This document shows, in pieces, positions 57,519 to 64,000 of a stretch of 64,000 bases of DNA (the first letter of the stretch is position 1; each line of letters starts with the position of its first letter). The position numbers and the translations under genes are program-made. The notes under the pieces are model-generated. The model saw only the letters and a program-made list of their open reading frames with translations, ran no database searches and was not told the origin of the DNA. Source of the stretch: Psychromonas aquimarina ATCC BAA-1526. Its GTDB lineage: Bacteria; Pseudomonadota; Gammaproteobacteria; Enterobacterales; Psychromonadaceae. The stretch lies in assembly GCF_000428725.1 (NCBI RefSeq), contig NZ_AUAM01000026.1:1-64000 (forward strand), given 5' to 3'.

Positions 57519-58376
57519 TTATGCAGATGTATTTTTTTCACTCAAGTTTGCGACTACATCAACTAACCTAGATGATGATATAGCAGCTTCTTCACCTAAA
57601 TTTTGCCCATTCATCGAGTTTCTTATTTCATTACTTAACATATTTTCCACATAATCAAGATATGAATGAATTGAACCTCTTTTTAGATATTGTTCTGTTC
57701 CAATTATCTCTTTAGATAACTCATCAATTGCTGGCGTAATTCTCATGTCTTTATACCAAACCTCTAATTCACAAGAATTGTGATAAATTAGCACTCCATA
57801 CCAAACAAACCTCGAACATAATGATTTATAAAGAATATAAAGTCTAAATACTTTTTCATCTAAAAATGGAAGCAAAGATTGTGCTTTCATACATTCAGAA
57901 TTCGAATAAAATATGCTTTGAGCATCATCAAAATCCTTACATATTCGTTCTTTATCTTGAACTCCTTTCGTCGCTTCTATTGGATTATCAATTTTTATAA
58001 TATCAAGCATGTATAAAGGGCTTGGTATTAACACTCGAATTTCAATAATATATTTCCATAATTGCTCATTTGCCGAAATTCTATTTTTCACATATTCACT
58101 ATGGGCAGACATATAAGCTGAATATGCAAATTTATGTGATTCAATAGCTTCATTTTTTCTGTTTTTAAATAATTCAAGCTCTTGGTTCATTATAGAAACA
58201 GTCTCTTGAACTTTTAGGTTTTGCTGATACTTTATTTCAGACAATTCCTTTAATGAGTTATTATTTTCATTACTCAATAGTCTTTTAGCCCAAAGGTTAC
58301 CGAGCCAAGCGCTTAAGGCCAAAACCAAAGAGACGCCCCCTCCAAAAGACAGTAAAACACTACTTATAAAATCCAT
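57519..58376 (-). CDS. Cassette-like membrane protein, unknown function
   Basis: 285 residues. One N-terminal transmembrane helix (about 7-30, VLLSFGGGVSLVLALSAWLGNLW) and a long helical body, with a coiled coil at 40-80 and many aromatic and charged residues after 130. GAGGG is 4 bases before the ATG. Its stop is followed by sequence (57418-57518) that I could not pair into an attC with confidence. Right of it lie an inverted repeat and attC4. It belongs to the same minus-strand series as the next genes. Confidence 0.6.
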   Translation of the reverse strand: MDFISSVLLSFGGGVSLVLALSAWLGNLWAKRLLSNENNNSLKELSEIKYQQNLKVQETVSIMNQELELFKNRKNEAIESHKFAYSAYMSAHSEYVKNRISANEQLWKYIIEIRVLIPSPLYMLDIIKIDNPIEATKGVQDKERICKDFDDAQSIFYSNSECMKAQSLLPFLDEKVFRLYILYKSLCSRFVWYGVLIYHNSCELEVWYKDMRITPAIDELSKEIIGTEQYLKRGSIHSYLDYVENMLSNEIRNSMNGQNLGEEAAISSSRLVDVVANLSEKNTSA

Positions 58377-58406
58377 AAACCCTCGTAGAACGGTTATTTA
58401 CTTAAC

Positions 58407-58534
58407 GAGGCTGTAGAATTTCTCCATTTTCAGAAAAAACATACTTTTTCGTTTTTTTATTATCATTTAAAAACAACAACTTAAAATTTGTTGATTTTCA
58501 TAAATTTACAAAAAGTGAGTTATTCTACAGCCTC
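58407..58534. repeat. 13-bp inverted repeat flanking an AT-rich segment
   Basis: GAGGCTGTAGAAT (58407-58419) and ATTCTACAGCCTC (58522-58534) are perfect complements 102 bases apart. The inside is about 80% A+T with no gene. The right arm overlaps the left edge of the attC at 58531. It may be a small mobile (MITE-like) piece or a large hairpin inside the cassette leader. Confidence 0.75.
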
Positions 58535-58639
58535 AACGCCTAGTTAACTGCCGCGTAGGCTGGCGATGTTTTTGCTGCTTTTGTTTTTAGCAAAAACTGC
58601 GGCAACTGTATCGAGTCCAAGTGCTGCAGCTTGTTATGC
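58531..58639 (-). other. attC site 4 (integron recombination site)
   Basis: 109 bases. On the minus strand it begins GCATAAC (the stop codon of the 58634 gene is inside) and ends CGTTGAGG, with a central imperfect palindrome TGCCGCAG...CTGCCGCG-like and the outer pair of simple sites. The position directly after a stop codon and the imperfect folding fit an attC. Confidence 0.7.
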
Positions 58640-59242
58640 ATTCTTTACTAACCATTCAAATTCAAATGAAATATTCAATGCATCTAGCGCTTTTTTGCAA
58701 GCATCTTCAGTTGTCTCTTCGGTATAAATAAAACGCTCTTTCTCATTGCATAAGCGATTAATTAAATAATAAAATATTGCAAAACTTTCAGTATTTGTTT
58801 GAAGAGCCGCCTTATTGGCAACGAAATCATTCATTTCTTTTTTTTCCGAGATAATTGCAAGTCTTTCATTAATTCCTTGAGAAATGAGTTTTAGAGCTCT
58901 TACTGCTTTACGTTGATCTCTTGTTAGTTCTAAAAAAGATTTTTCAGTTAAAGAACCTATAGTAAGAAACTCAATTTTTGACGGTAAACTAACAGGAAAA
59001 AAATCGCTTGGATCTTTAATTCGATTTAACTCCACATTCCATACTTTTTTGTAAACATTAAAATATTTCAATGTATATTGTGGTAGGTCTTTAAGTAAAT
59101 CCTCAAGTTCAGTATAAAAGCAGTTAATAATATGCTTGGATTCTGACTTAGACTTTCGAGATTCAATATACGGAGCAAGCCATGCCCCTATCAGCACTCC
59201 CAAAATAGGAGTTACATATTTTAACCATTCTCCAGACACCAT
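58634..59242 (-). CDS. Cassette-encoded single-pass membrane protein
   Basis: 202 residues from the ATG at 59242 (or 201 from the GTG at 59239, which has better spacing to AGGAGG). A membrane segment at about 7-22 (VTPILGVLIGAWLAPYIE) is followed by a charged helical body (ESRKSKSESKHIINCF...). No family is recognised. Cassette layout is clear: attC4 lies directly after its stop, and the attC5 right arm precedes its start. Confidence 0.65.
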   Translation of the reverse strand: MVSGEWLKYVTPILGVLIGAWLAPYIESRKSKSESKHIINCFYTELEDLLKDLPQYTLKYFNVYKKVWNVELNRIKDPSDFFPVSLPSKIEFLTIGSLTEKSFLELTRDQRKAVRALKLISQGINERLAIISEKKEMNDFVANKAALQTNTESFAIFYYLINRLCNEKERFIYTEETTEDACKKALDALNISFEFEWLVKNA

Positions 59243-59254
59243 ACCTCCTTTTGT

Positions 59255-59353
59255 ATGCAACGCCCCTGTTAAGGCGCTGAATATTGTTGGCTAAACTTGA
59301 GCGCAGCGAAAATAGCCAACTGTATTCTGTCGCACTTTAACGGCTTGTTAGCT
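59255..59353 (-). other. attC site 5
   Basis: 99 bases. The minus strand begins AGCTAAC containing the stop of the 59348 gene and ends GTTGCAT. The inner stem is GTTGGCTA/TAGCCAAC, the same as in attC sites 1 and 2 of this window. Confidence 0.85.
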
Positions 59354-59767
59354 GGCTTGAACACAAGACAATTCTTCATGATTAATAAATGGGGTGACTT
59401 CACCACTCAATGCTCTTTCTTGAGAAAAATTGGAGCCAATACCGTCGGTTAATTGCTCAATTGTATATTCTTCTAGGGCTTCAACTTCATATGCAGAGAG
59501 CAACCTAGACAGACGATATTCAATAGAGCCAATCAATGAGCTAGAAGAAGTGTCATAAGAGAATGATAAGATGCCACCGGAAACATGCTCAGCAAAATTC
59601 TCTGTTTCCTCTCCATCATATAGATAGTCGGAAAACTCCTCATCTTCGTAGCTTAATCCATTTAGCGATTCCAAGGTTACCATGTCACTTTTTAAATCAA
59701 GTGATCCATCATCATTTTCTTCAGCACTGGCTACAAGTGCTGGACCTGTAAATCTTATTGTTGGCAT
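59348..59767 (-). CDS. Cassette-encoded acidic protein, unknown
   Basis: 139 residues, strongly acidic (pI clearly below 4.5 by composition), with many D/E/S and a start MPTIRFTGPALVASAEEND. No membrane segment. It ends in attC5. The ribosome site GAAGGAG lies six bases before the ATG. No family is recognised. Confidence 0.6.
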   Translation of the reverse strand: MPTIRFTGPALVASAEENDDGSLDLKSDMVTLESLNGLSYEDEEFSDYLYDGEETENFAEHVSGGILSFSYDTSSSSLIGSIEYRLSRLLSAYEVEALEEYTIEQLTDGIGSNFSQERALSGEVTPFINHEELSCVQAS

Positions 59768-60124
59768 TTGATCTCCTTCGCGATGAACTCTTAGCCAGCT
59801 AAGACGGACTAATTCTGTGCTTACACAAGAAATACGCCCATAAATTATCTTTTATAAAGGTGAACGCTACATATTTTAACATTGTTTATCAAACATTTAC
59901 ATTTTAAATAGGATTTAGCTATTATAGAAAGACAGAACAGAGGCGGTTCTGTTGCACGAATTATTAGTCATTTCAGATTGCAGAAAGTCCGTCAGGGTCA
60001 GCCGTCCATAGCATGACTGGTGTTTAAAACATTATGTTTTTTGCTTATGCAGAATATTGCTGACTCAAAAACCTTAGTGAGATTTAATCTAACGTAGGGG
60101 AAATCAACACCTATACGTTAGATT
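59768..60124. other. Leader of the acidic-protein cassette, with repeat copy A
   Basis: 357 bases without a gene. 59802-59930 is repeat copy A. 60010-60062 also resembles the second block after copy B. 60083-60127 is a perfect 14-base inverted repeat (TTTAATCTAACGTA / TACGTTAGATTAAA, 17-base loop) whose ATCTAAC and GTTAGAT ends look like attC core sites. Confidence 0.6.
59802..59930. repeat. Long direct repeat, copy A
   Basis: AGACGGACTAATTCTGTGCTTACACAAGAAA and the following stretch to TAGAAA match 61847-61976 (copy B), with about two thirds of bases the same. Both copies sit in front of a minus-strand cassette gene. Confidence 0.85.
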
Positions 60125-60167
60125 AAAAATGCCACGTGCTAGTTGTCTGTTAAACAGATTGTTAGCT
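60125..60167 (-). other. Truncated attC site 3
   Basis: Only one half of the site is present. The minus strand reads AGCTAACAATCTGTTTAACAGAC, then CACGTGGCATTTTT, like the 5' half of Vibrio-type attC repeats, directly after the stop of the 60162 gene. The other half is replaced by the 14-base inverted repeat at 60083-60127. Confidence 0.6.
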
Positions 60168-60635
60168 GATTTTCTCTGCTTGTCTTACATCGCAATCATA
60201 CAAAGGAAATACAAAAGACTCATCTATTTCTGGTAGGCTAACTCGCTTTTTAACCGTGAATGATAAAGTTAGGTATTCATAGAATCCCCATTTTAACTGT
60301 GGGTTCCAATACTCTGCAATTAAGCTTTCAACACTTTGCTTGTCTTGAAGTCTTTTTTCTACTTTATGTGTTAATACGAAAGGTGCTTTGTGTTCACATT
60401 CCGGCTCTACTTCATATAGATTGATTTCGCTGATTTCAACTCCATTTTTCATTAAAAAATACACAGCAAACTCAGCATCATCGGCAAGAAACAAAGCCTT
60501 TTCTCTTCCTGGAGCGTTTAACGGCTTTAACTTATCCATTTCTTTAGATGCGTTTTTGTAGAAAGAATTATTTCGTGTTGATTTTACTTTTTTTCCTATT
60601 GGTAGCTCATCTTTTGTTGCGTGATAATATTTCAT
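60162..60635 (-). CDS. Cassette-encoded protein with ADP-ribosyltransferase-like pattern
   Basis: 157 residues. The start KYYHATKDELPIGKKVKS, the middle ALFLADDAEFAVYFL and the strand INLYEVEPE follow the order H-Y-E of rifampin ADP-ribosyltransferase (Arr) and DUF2441-type proteins (YHGTK...IGD, ALFLA...A, vYeVEP). An ADP-ribosyltransferase fold is therefore possible, but I could not check it. It lies between attC2 and the truncated attC3. The start is the ATG at 60635; no clear ribosome site. Confidence 0.55.
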   Translation of the reverse strand: MKYYHATKDELPIGKKVKSTRNNSFYKNASKEMDKLKPLNAPGREKALFLADDAEFAVYFLMKNGVEISEINLYEVEPECEHKAPFVLTHKVEKRLQDKQSVESLIAEYWNPQLKWGFYEYLTLSFTVKKRVSLPEIDESFVFPLYDCDVRQAEKIS

Positions 60636-60648
60636 TTTTTCTCATTTC

Positions 60649-60750
60649 AGCTAGCGCTTTGCTAAGCGACGTAAAACAGTTGGCTATAATATTGAGAAAC
60701 GAACGACAGCCAACTGTTAGGCGTTCGTTTAAACGATTTATTAGTTAGAA
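60649..60750 (-). other. attC site 2
   Basis: 102 bases. On the minus strand it starts TTCTAAC, containing the stop of the 60745 gene, and has the inner stem GTTGGCTGTCG / ATAGCCAAC shared with attC sites 1 and 5. The outer end (60649-60655, AGCTAGC) is degenerate. Confidence 0.8.
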
Positions 60751-61206
60751 TTTTTCAAATTTAAGAACTGTTGAAAAAGATTTTGTCATTGGATCTATAA
60801 ACGATTCAATTTCTTCTTCGAGAGCAATCATTTTATTTTTGACGACATCAACATTATCACTACTCAAATTCTTTCTCTCAAATGCAACTAATTCCCTGTT
60901 CAAGCGTTTCCATTTATAGGCTAAACTACGAGCTTGAGTAACATCATTGAGAACTTTATCTGGTAACAAAAATCGAGCTTCGTTACATGACGTTTCAAAA
61001 GCAAAAAATAGCTTTTCATTAACCTTTTCATCACACAGCATGTTTTCGAAAATTGTAACTATTGAATGATAAATACCAAACCTTTTATCGTAGAGTTCCA
61101 ATCTGATTTTTGTTTTGTTCACAACATATTGTTGCCGAGCAATGTATAGCCCAGCGACTGCGATCAATGTGATAAGAAATTTGGAAATTTGTAGCCACTC
61201 TTCCAT
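60745..61206 (-). CDS. Cassette-encoded small membrane protein
   Basis: 153 residues from the ATG at 61206, with GAGG five bases upstream. A membrane helix (about 9-23, FLITLIAVAGLYIA) is followed by RLELYDKRFGIYHSIV, a string seen in many small cassette and prophage membrane proteins of unknown function, and a helical tail. The longer frame (from 61329) would run through attC1 and is rejected. Stop inside attC2. Confidence 0.7.
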   Translation of the reverse strand: MEEWLQISKFLITLIAVAGLYIARQQYVVNKTKIRLELYDKRFGIYHSIVTIFENMLCDEKVNEKLFFAFETSCNEARFLLPDKVLNDVTQARSLAYKWKRLNRELVAFERKNLSSDNVDVVKNKMIALEEEIESFIDPMTKSFSTVLKFEKF

Positions 61207-61218
61207 TGAAACCTCAAA

Positions 61219-61316
61219 TTCTAACGCCTTAAGCGGTGAATAATTGTTGGCTATAGTCGTAGAGCGAAGCGAAACGTAGCCAACTATTTTTGTATCGTTT
61301 AAAGTTCTTGTTAGAT
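61219..61316 (-). other. attC site 1 (best copy)
   Basis: 98 bases. On the minus strand it starts ATCTAACAAGAAC and ends CGCTTAAGGCGTTAGAA, so both outer core sites (ATCTAAC / GTTAGAA) are near consensus. The inner stem is GTTGGCTA (61246-61253) / TAGCCAAC (61277-61284). The stop codon of the 61317 gene touches the first core. This is the clearest attC of the window. Confidence 0.9.
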
Positions 61317-61778
61317 TTATAGCCCGCAAGAACGAATAGAGCGTAAGGATAGAATTTTATTTCTAATCTGTGCAGCATCCAAAAAATAATTGTCACCTGT
61401 TTTAATAATAAAATTTTCCTCCCATTCATCTAGCTGAGATTCTAAATTATCACTATGAGCCGATAATTGAATAAGAATGAACTTTATATCTCTTGGAATC
61501 TGAATCTCCGCTTCATCTCTAGCTTTATATTCAGACTCATTACTTTCATGGTAATTAACATTTTCACCTTTAGCGCCTGGCTTACACCACGCATCATAAA
61601 TGCTCAGTTTTTCCAATGCCTTACCAATTAGCTCGAGCTCTCGTTGATTCAGAATACTATTTTTTTGAAAGTTTTTAACAGCCATAGCTATTTCATTTGC
61701 TTTAAATACAGCGACTGCAGATGCAATAGTTGCAATAGCAGCAAGAAGTGGAGCAAATAAATTTATTGTTTCATGCAC
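61317..61778 (-). CDS. Cassette-encoded small membrane protein
   Basis: 153 residues from GTG at 61778 behind AAAGG (7-base spacing); longer frames lack a ribosome site. One membrane helix (about 8-24, PLLAAIATIASAVAVFKA) is followed by a helical charged region (KNFQKNSILNQRELELIGKALEK) and an acidic C-terminal part. No family is recognised. Its stop touches attC1. Confidence 0.68.
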   Translation of the reverse strand: MHETINLFAPLLAAIATIASAVAVFKANEIAMAVKNFQKNSILNQRELELIGKALEKLSIYDAWCKPGAKGENVNYHESNESEYKARDEAEIQIPRDIKFILIQLSAHSDNLESQLDEWEENFIIKTGDNYFLDAAQIRNKILSLRSIRSCGL

Positions 61779-61846
61779 AATGTAACCTTTCCCTATATAT
61801 AGTTTTAATTGTAAATGTATTACCGAAGATAAAACCAACACCTTTT

Positions 61847-61976
61847 AGACGGACTAATTCCATGCTTCCACAAGAAACATATTCATCAAAAAAATAATAA
61901 CAAAAACAAATCCTACATTTATTCTCTATTTTTATCAAACACTTATATTTTTAATGGGCTTTATCTATTGTAGAAG
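61847..61976. repeat. Long direct repeat, copy B
   Basis: Matches 59802-59930 from AGACGGACTAATTC to the end, with several changes. Cassettes 60162 to 61778 lie between the two copies. Confidence 0.85.
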
Positions 61977-62181
61977 TCGGAAAAGTTCCATATTTGCGGT
62001 AAAAACACGAAATACGGCCCGCACAGCATGCACAAACATTGTTTTTTTGAGTAAGCAGTGAATAGCTGTAACAACATCACTTATCGTTGTTAAAGTAATA
62101 TGTTACGTTTGGATTATTTCTTTAAAAAAGACAATCAATAACTATAAAGCAACGTATCACAAGGAATAAGACATATGCATA

Positions 62182-62256
62182 TTCCGGCCTAACGTGAACG
62201 ATCATTCCAGCGCAACGTGAACACCAATTCTGGTTTAACGTGAACAGTGATTCCGG
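62182..62256. mobile_element. Terminal repeat block like that of IS21-family elements (remnant)
   Basis: Three 23-bp units, TTCCGGCCTAACGTGAACGA, TTCCAGCGCAACGTGAACAC and TTCTGGTTTAACGTGAACAG (each with three more bases), then a last TTCCGG. Each has AACGTGAAC in the same phase. Several IS21-family elements have multiple TTCACGTTxxxCCGGAA repeats at their ends for transposase binding (recalled, not searched). No istA or istB is present, so it is a lone end. Confidence 0.6.
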
Positions 62257-62299
62257 TATTATGCAATTCGCTCTTATCTTTGATTTATATGGACATTAA

Positions 62300-62911
62300 A
62301 TGGCAAAACCACTAACTGAGACGGAAATACTTAAAGCTATTAAAGCAATTGATCCGACAGCAGGTAGGCTAGCAGAAATGCTAGTTACAACTATAAAAGT
62401 TAGTATAAACAAGCAGATTATGATTGAGGTAAGGCTACGACAGGATGCTGAACAAAAACGACAGGACGAGATAAAGCGAGAATGCGACGAACGAGCACTA
62501 CGAAAAAAACATAAACTACCAGACACGCCACCTGAGTTTAAAAAAGTAACGAAGCTCCCTCGAAGCAGATGTAAGCCTCTAATAGGAAAACCTCGGCAAA
62601 AGCTCAATTACGAAGTTAAAGAGCGTAAAATCACCGTGTTCAAATCAAACAGTCTAAAGTTAGCATTCATCTCAACCAATATAGCTTATTACACTGAAGC
62701 ATATGAAGATGTGATAGCACGTGTGCAAGTCGATTTAGCTAAGCGAATTAAAATTCAACCGTTGCTTAAAGCTTCCGACCTTAGAATGGAAATAATGAGT
62801 AATGCTATACCTGTCGAAAAGCTAAACAACGAGAAACGTTATGCATTTGACAAGCTAGTAAATGACGGTTGGAAAATGCTAGGCAACAGACCCAAATTAA
62901 ACCGTCCGTAG
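62300..62911 (+). CDS. Basic hypothetical protein
   Basis: 203 residues, very rich in lysine and arginine (helix ECDERALRKKHKLPDTPPEFKK in the middle), so likely to bind nucleic acid. Start ATG at 62300, no clear ribosome site. I recognise no family. It follows the IS21-like repeat block. Confidence 0.5.
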   Translation: MAKPLTETEILKAIKAIDPTAGRLAEMLVTTIKVSINKQIMIEVRLRQDAEQKRQDEIKRECDERALRKKHKLPDTPPEFKKVTKLPRSRCKPLIGKPRQKLNYEVKERKITVFKSNSLKLAFISTNIAYYTEAYEDVIARVQVDLAKRIKIQPLLKASDLRMEIMSNAIPVEKLNNEKRYAFDKLVNDGWKMLGNRPKLNRP

Positions 62912-63090
62912 CTTATGTATATTACTCAGTAAAAAACGCCCTTACACAAAAGTGATAAAAGTGATAAAGGCGATAGAAGTGATTTAAATATTTAAGGTTC
63001 TGTTTGTTGTTATAAAAACTTATAAGCAGGCAATAACGCTTGTTTGACTGATTGAAGAATCAATCAAAACAACTAACTAAAGGTAACAAT
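62912..63090. other. Intergenic region
   Basis: 179 bases between the two orphan genes. It includes GTGATAAAAGTGATAAAGGCGATAGAAGTGA, three imperfect 10-base repeats (about 62951-62982) that may be a binding-site cluster, and TTGTTGTTATAAAAACTT, resembling the TATAAA-containing leader repeats. Confidence 0.5.
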
Positions 63091-63573
63091 ATGAATTCTT
63101 ACACACACAATGAACTACCAGCTAACTTACAAAAAGACATCGAAGCTTACTTTCAAGATAAGATGCTTGTCCGTGTAAACGTAAAGTTACTTGCCCTTAC
63201 TACAGCTAAAGAAGAAGCAGAAGAAGAGGTAATATCTAGTTCAGCGGATTACTACGACAGCTATATTGATGATCGCAATGAAATTACAGAGCAGCTAGAT
63301 ACCTTCACGTATATCAAAAAATATGTTCTAGGCGATAGCGTGACGGGTAAGCGTTATTACTTAGAGTCTAAATTAGGACCTTTTGAAGAAGAGCTAGAAC
63401 GCTTGAACAAGTATCTAGAAGAAGAGCTTGAATACAACGATTATGAAAAAGTAGTTAGTGGTGAACTTGAATACGACGAAGACCATGCATATTACGATGA
63501 ATTGAATGAGCGCAATGAAAGCATGAAGACTATCGAACTTATTCAATACGCAGTAAACGCATGTAATAACTAG
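63091..63573 (+). CDS. Acidic hypothetical protein
   Basis: 160 residues from the ATG at 63091 (AAAGG upstream; an in-frame TTG at 63052 is rejected). It is rich in E, D and Y, with a long helical stretch ELERLNKYLEEELEYNDYEK. No domain is recognised. Phage- or plasmid-like in character. Confidence 0.5.
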   Translation: MNSYTHNELPANLQKDIEAYFQDKMLVRVNVKLLALTTAKEEAEEEVISSSADYYDSYIDDRNEITEQLDTFTYIKKYVLGDSVTGKRYYLESKLGPFEEELERLNKYLEEELEYNDYEKVVSGELEYDEDHAYYDELNERNESMKTIELIQYAVNACNN

Positions 63574-64000
63574 AGGTAACAACATAAAACTAGAATACTA
63601 AGGCACCACCGGTAACTGTATAAAAAAGCAACACCCGGCGTTCTAACACTTACCCCTACGCTTCGCTCGTCCCTTCCTTTTGTAGACAGGTCGCTGAGCG
63701 TAGCGAGGAAGGACGTCTACCGAAGGAGACGAGTTTGTTGAAGACAAACAAAATAAGTCTTTTCAAATGTTTTTCATTGCCCTTAATGTGTTTTTCAAAT
63801 CAATTATTGTAAAGAAGCGAAAGCAAAAAATGTAATGAGCAGTTGTGTTTTCCTTACAAAGGAAACGCAAAGCGCATGCAATAAACTCTCTTATTTTATA
63901 TCTTTATAAGACATGCGACAGCGGAGCAGGGCTTACAACGAAGTGAAACGAGTGACGTTTTTCATTTATGTTTATGTGTAATTATTTTATGTTACTTTTA
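63574..64000. other. Non-coding structured region
   Basis: 427 bases without a credible gene. TCGCTGAGCGTAGCGA (63690-63705) is a hairpin. TCCTTTTGTAGAC and GTCTACCGAAGGA (about 63674-63728) form a longer imperfect palindrome around it. The composition then becomes AT-rich to the end. Confidence 0.6.

Larger units (their letters stand above)
61779..62299. other. Leader region with repeat copy B and IS21-type end
   Basis: 521 bases without a gene. It includes repeat copy B (61847-61976), a block at 62025-62068 similar to 60010-60062, and three 23-bp tandem units at 62182-62256. No attI or integrase gene was seen. Confidence 0.6.

Noticed and set aside
61207-61329. Extension of the 60745 gene to a TTG at 61329
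   Set aside because: It would translate attC1; the ATG at 61206 has a good ribosome site.

Overview
The window reads as chromosomal DNA of a marine gammaproteobacterium close to Psychromonas and its relatives in the Alteromonadales/Vibrionales. The basis is protein similarity recalled from these families and gene order shared with Escherichia coli. Examples are barA divergent from rlmD-relA, rplU-rpmA-obgE next to divergent ispB, and the long block nnr-tsaE-amiB-mutL-miaA-hfq-hflX-hflK-hflC-purA with queG divergent at its head. No rRNA, tRNA or CRISPR array was seen.

Positions 1-51520 are mostly core genome. They hold the end of transketolase, udp, priA, a sulfur-handling module (CoA-disulfide/polysulfide reductase with rhodanese domain, a BigR-like ArsR repressor and two YeeE/YedE transporters), a pair of tetratricopeptide/GGDEF signalling genes, relA, rlmD and barA. 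Next come a small MscS channel, a cytoplasmic 5'-nucleotidase, obgE-rpmA-rplU/ispB and the trehalose pair treB-treC. The purA-to-nnr superoperon follows, with an amidase carrying ten LysM repeats. After that are queG, an ABM-domain protein, a DUF2750 protein, a yhaK/yqjG/yhaJ redox cluster, a DUF1007-NicO metal transport pair, L-serine dehydratase, an FKBP isomerase, a FadR-type regulator and an aromatic amino acid permease.

At 52240 the core order breaks. An AlkD-like DNA alkylation repair gene is cut off in mid-frame, and a large serine recombinase starts 60 bases further on, so this looks like one end of an integrated element. The rest of the window (52.2-64 kb) is AT-rich and holds small genes of mostly unknown function. 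On the plus strand (54-57.3 kb) are a coiled-coil membrane protein, a GIY-YIG-like protein, a SinR/Cas2-like protein, a stand-alone HsdR_N-type nuclease domain and small helical proteins.

On the minus strand (57.5-61.8 kb) lies a string of single genes whose stop codons sit inside the core site of a roughly 100-bp imperfect palindrome. Three of these palindromes share the same central stem. These are integron attC sites, so the region is a gene-cassette array without a visible integron integrase (a CALIN). Long diverged direct repeats, a remnant of an IS21-type multi-repeat terminus and two orphan genes complete the region. The other end of the element is not in the window.

Promising points for new biology are the combination of a serine integrase with a cassette array, several cassettes encoding single-pass membrane proteins, a possible ADP-ribosyltransferase-fold cassette, and the sulfur-responsive module with a clear palindromic operator.
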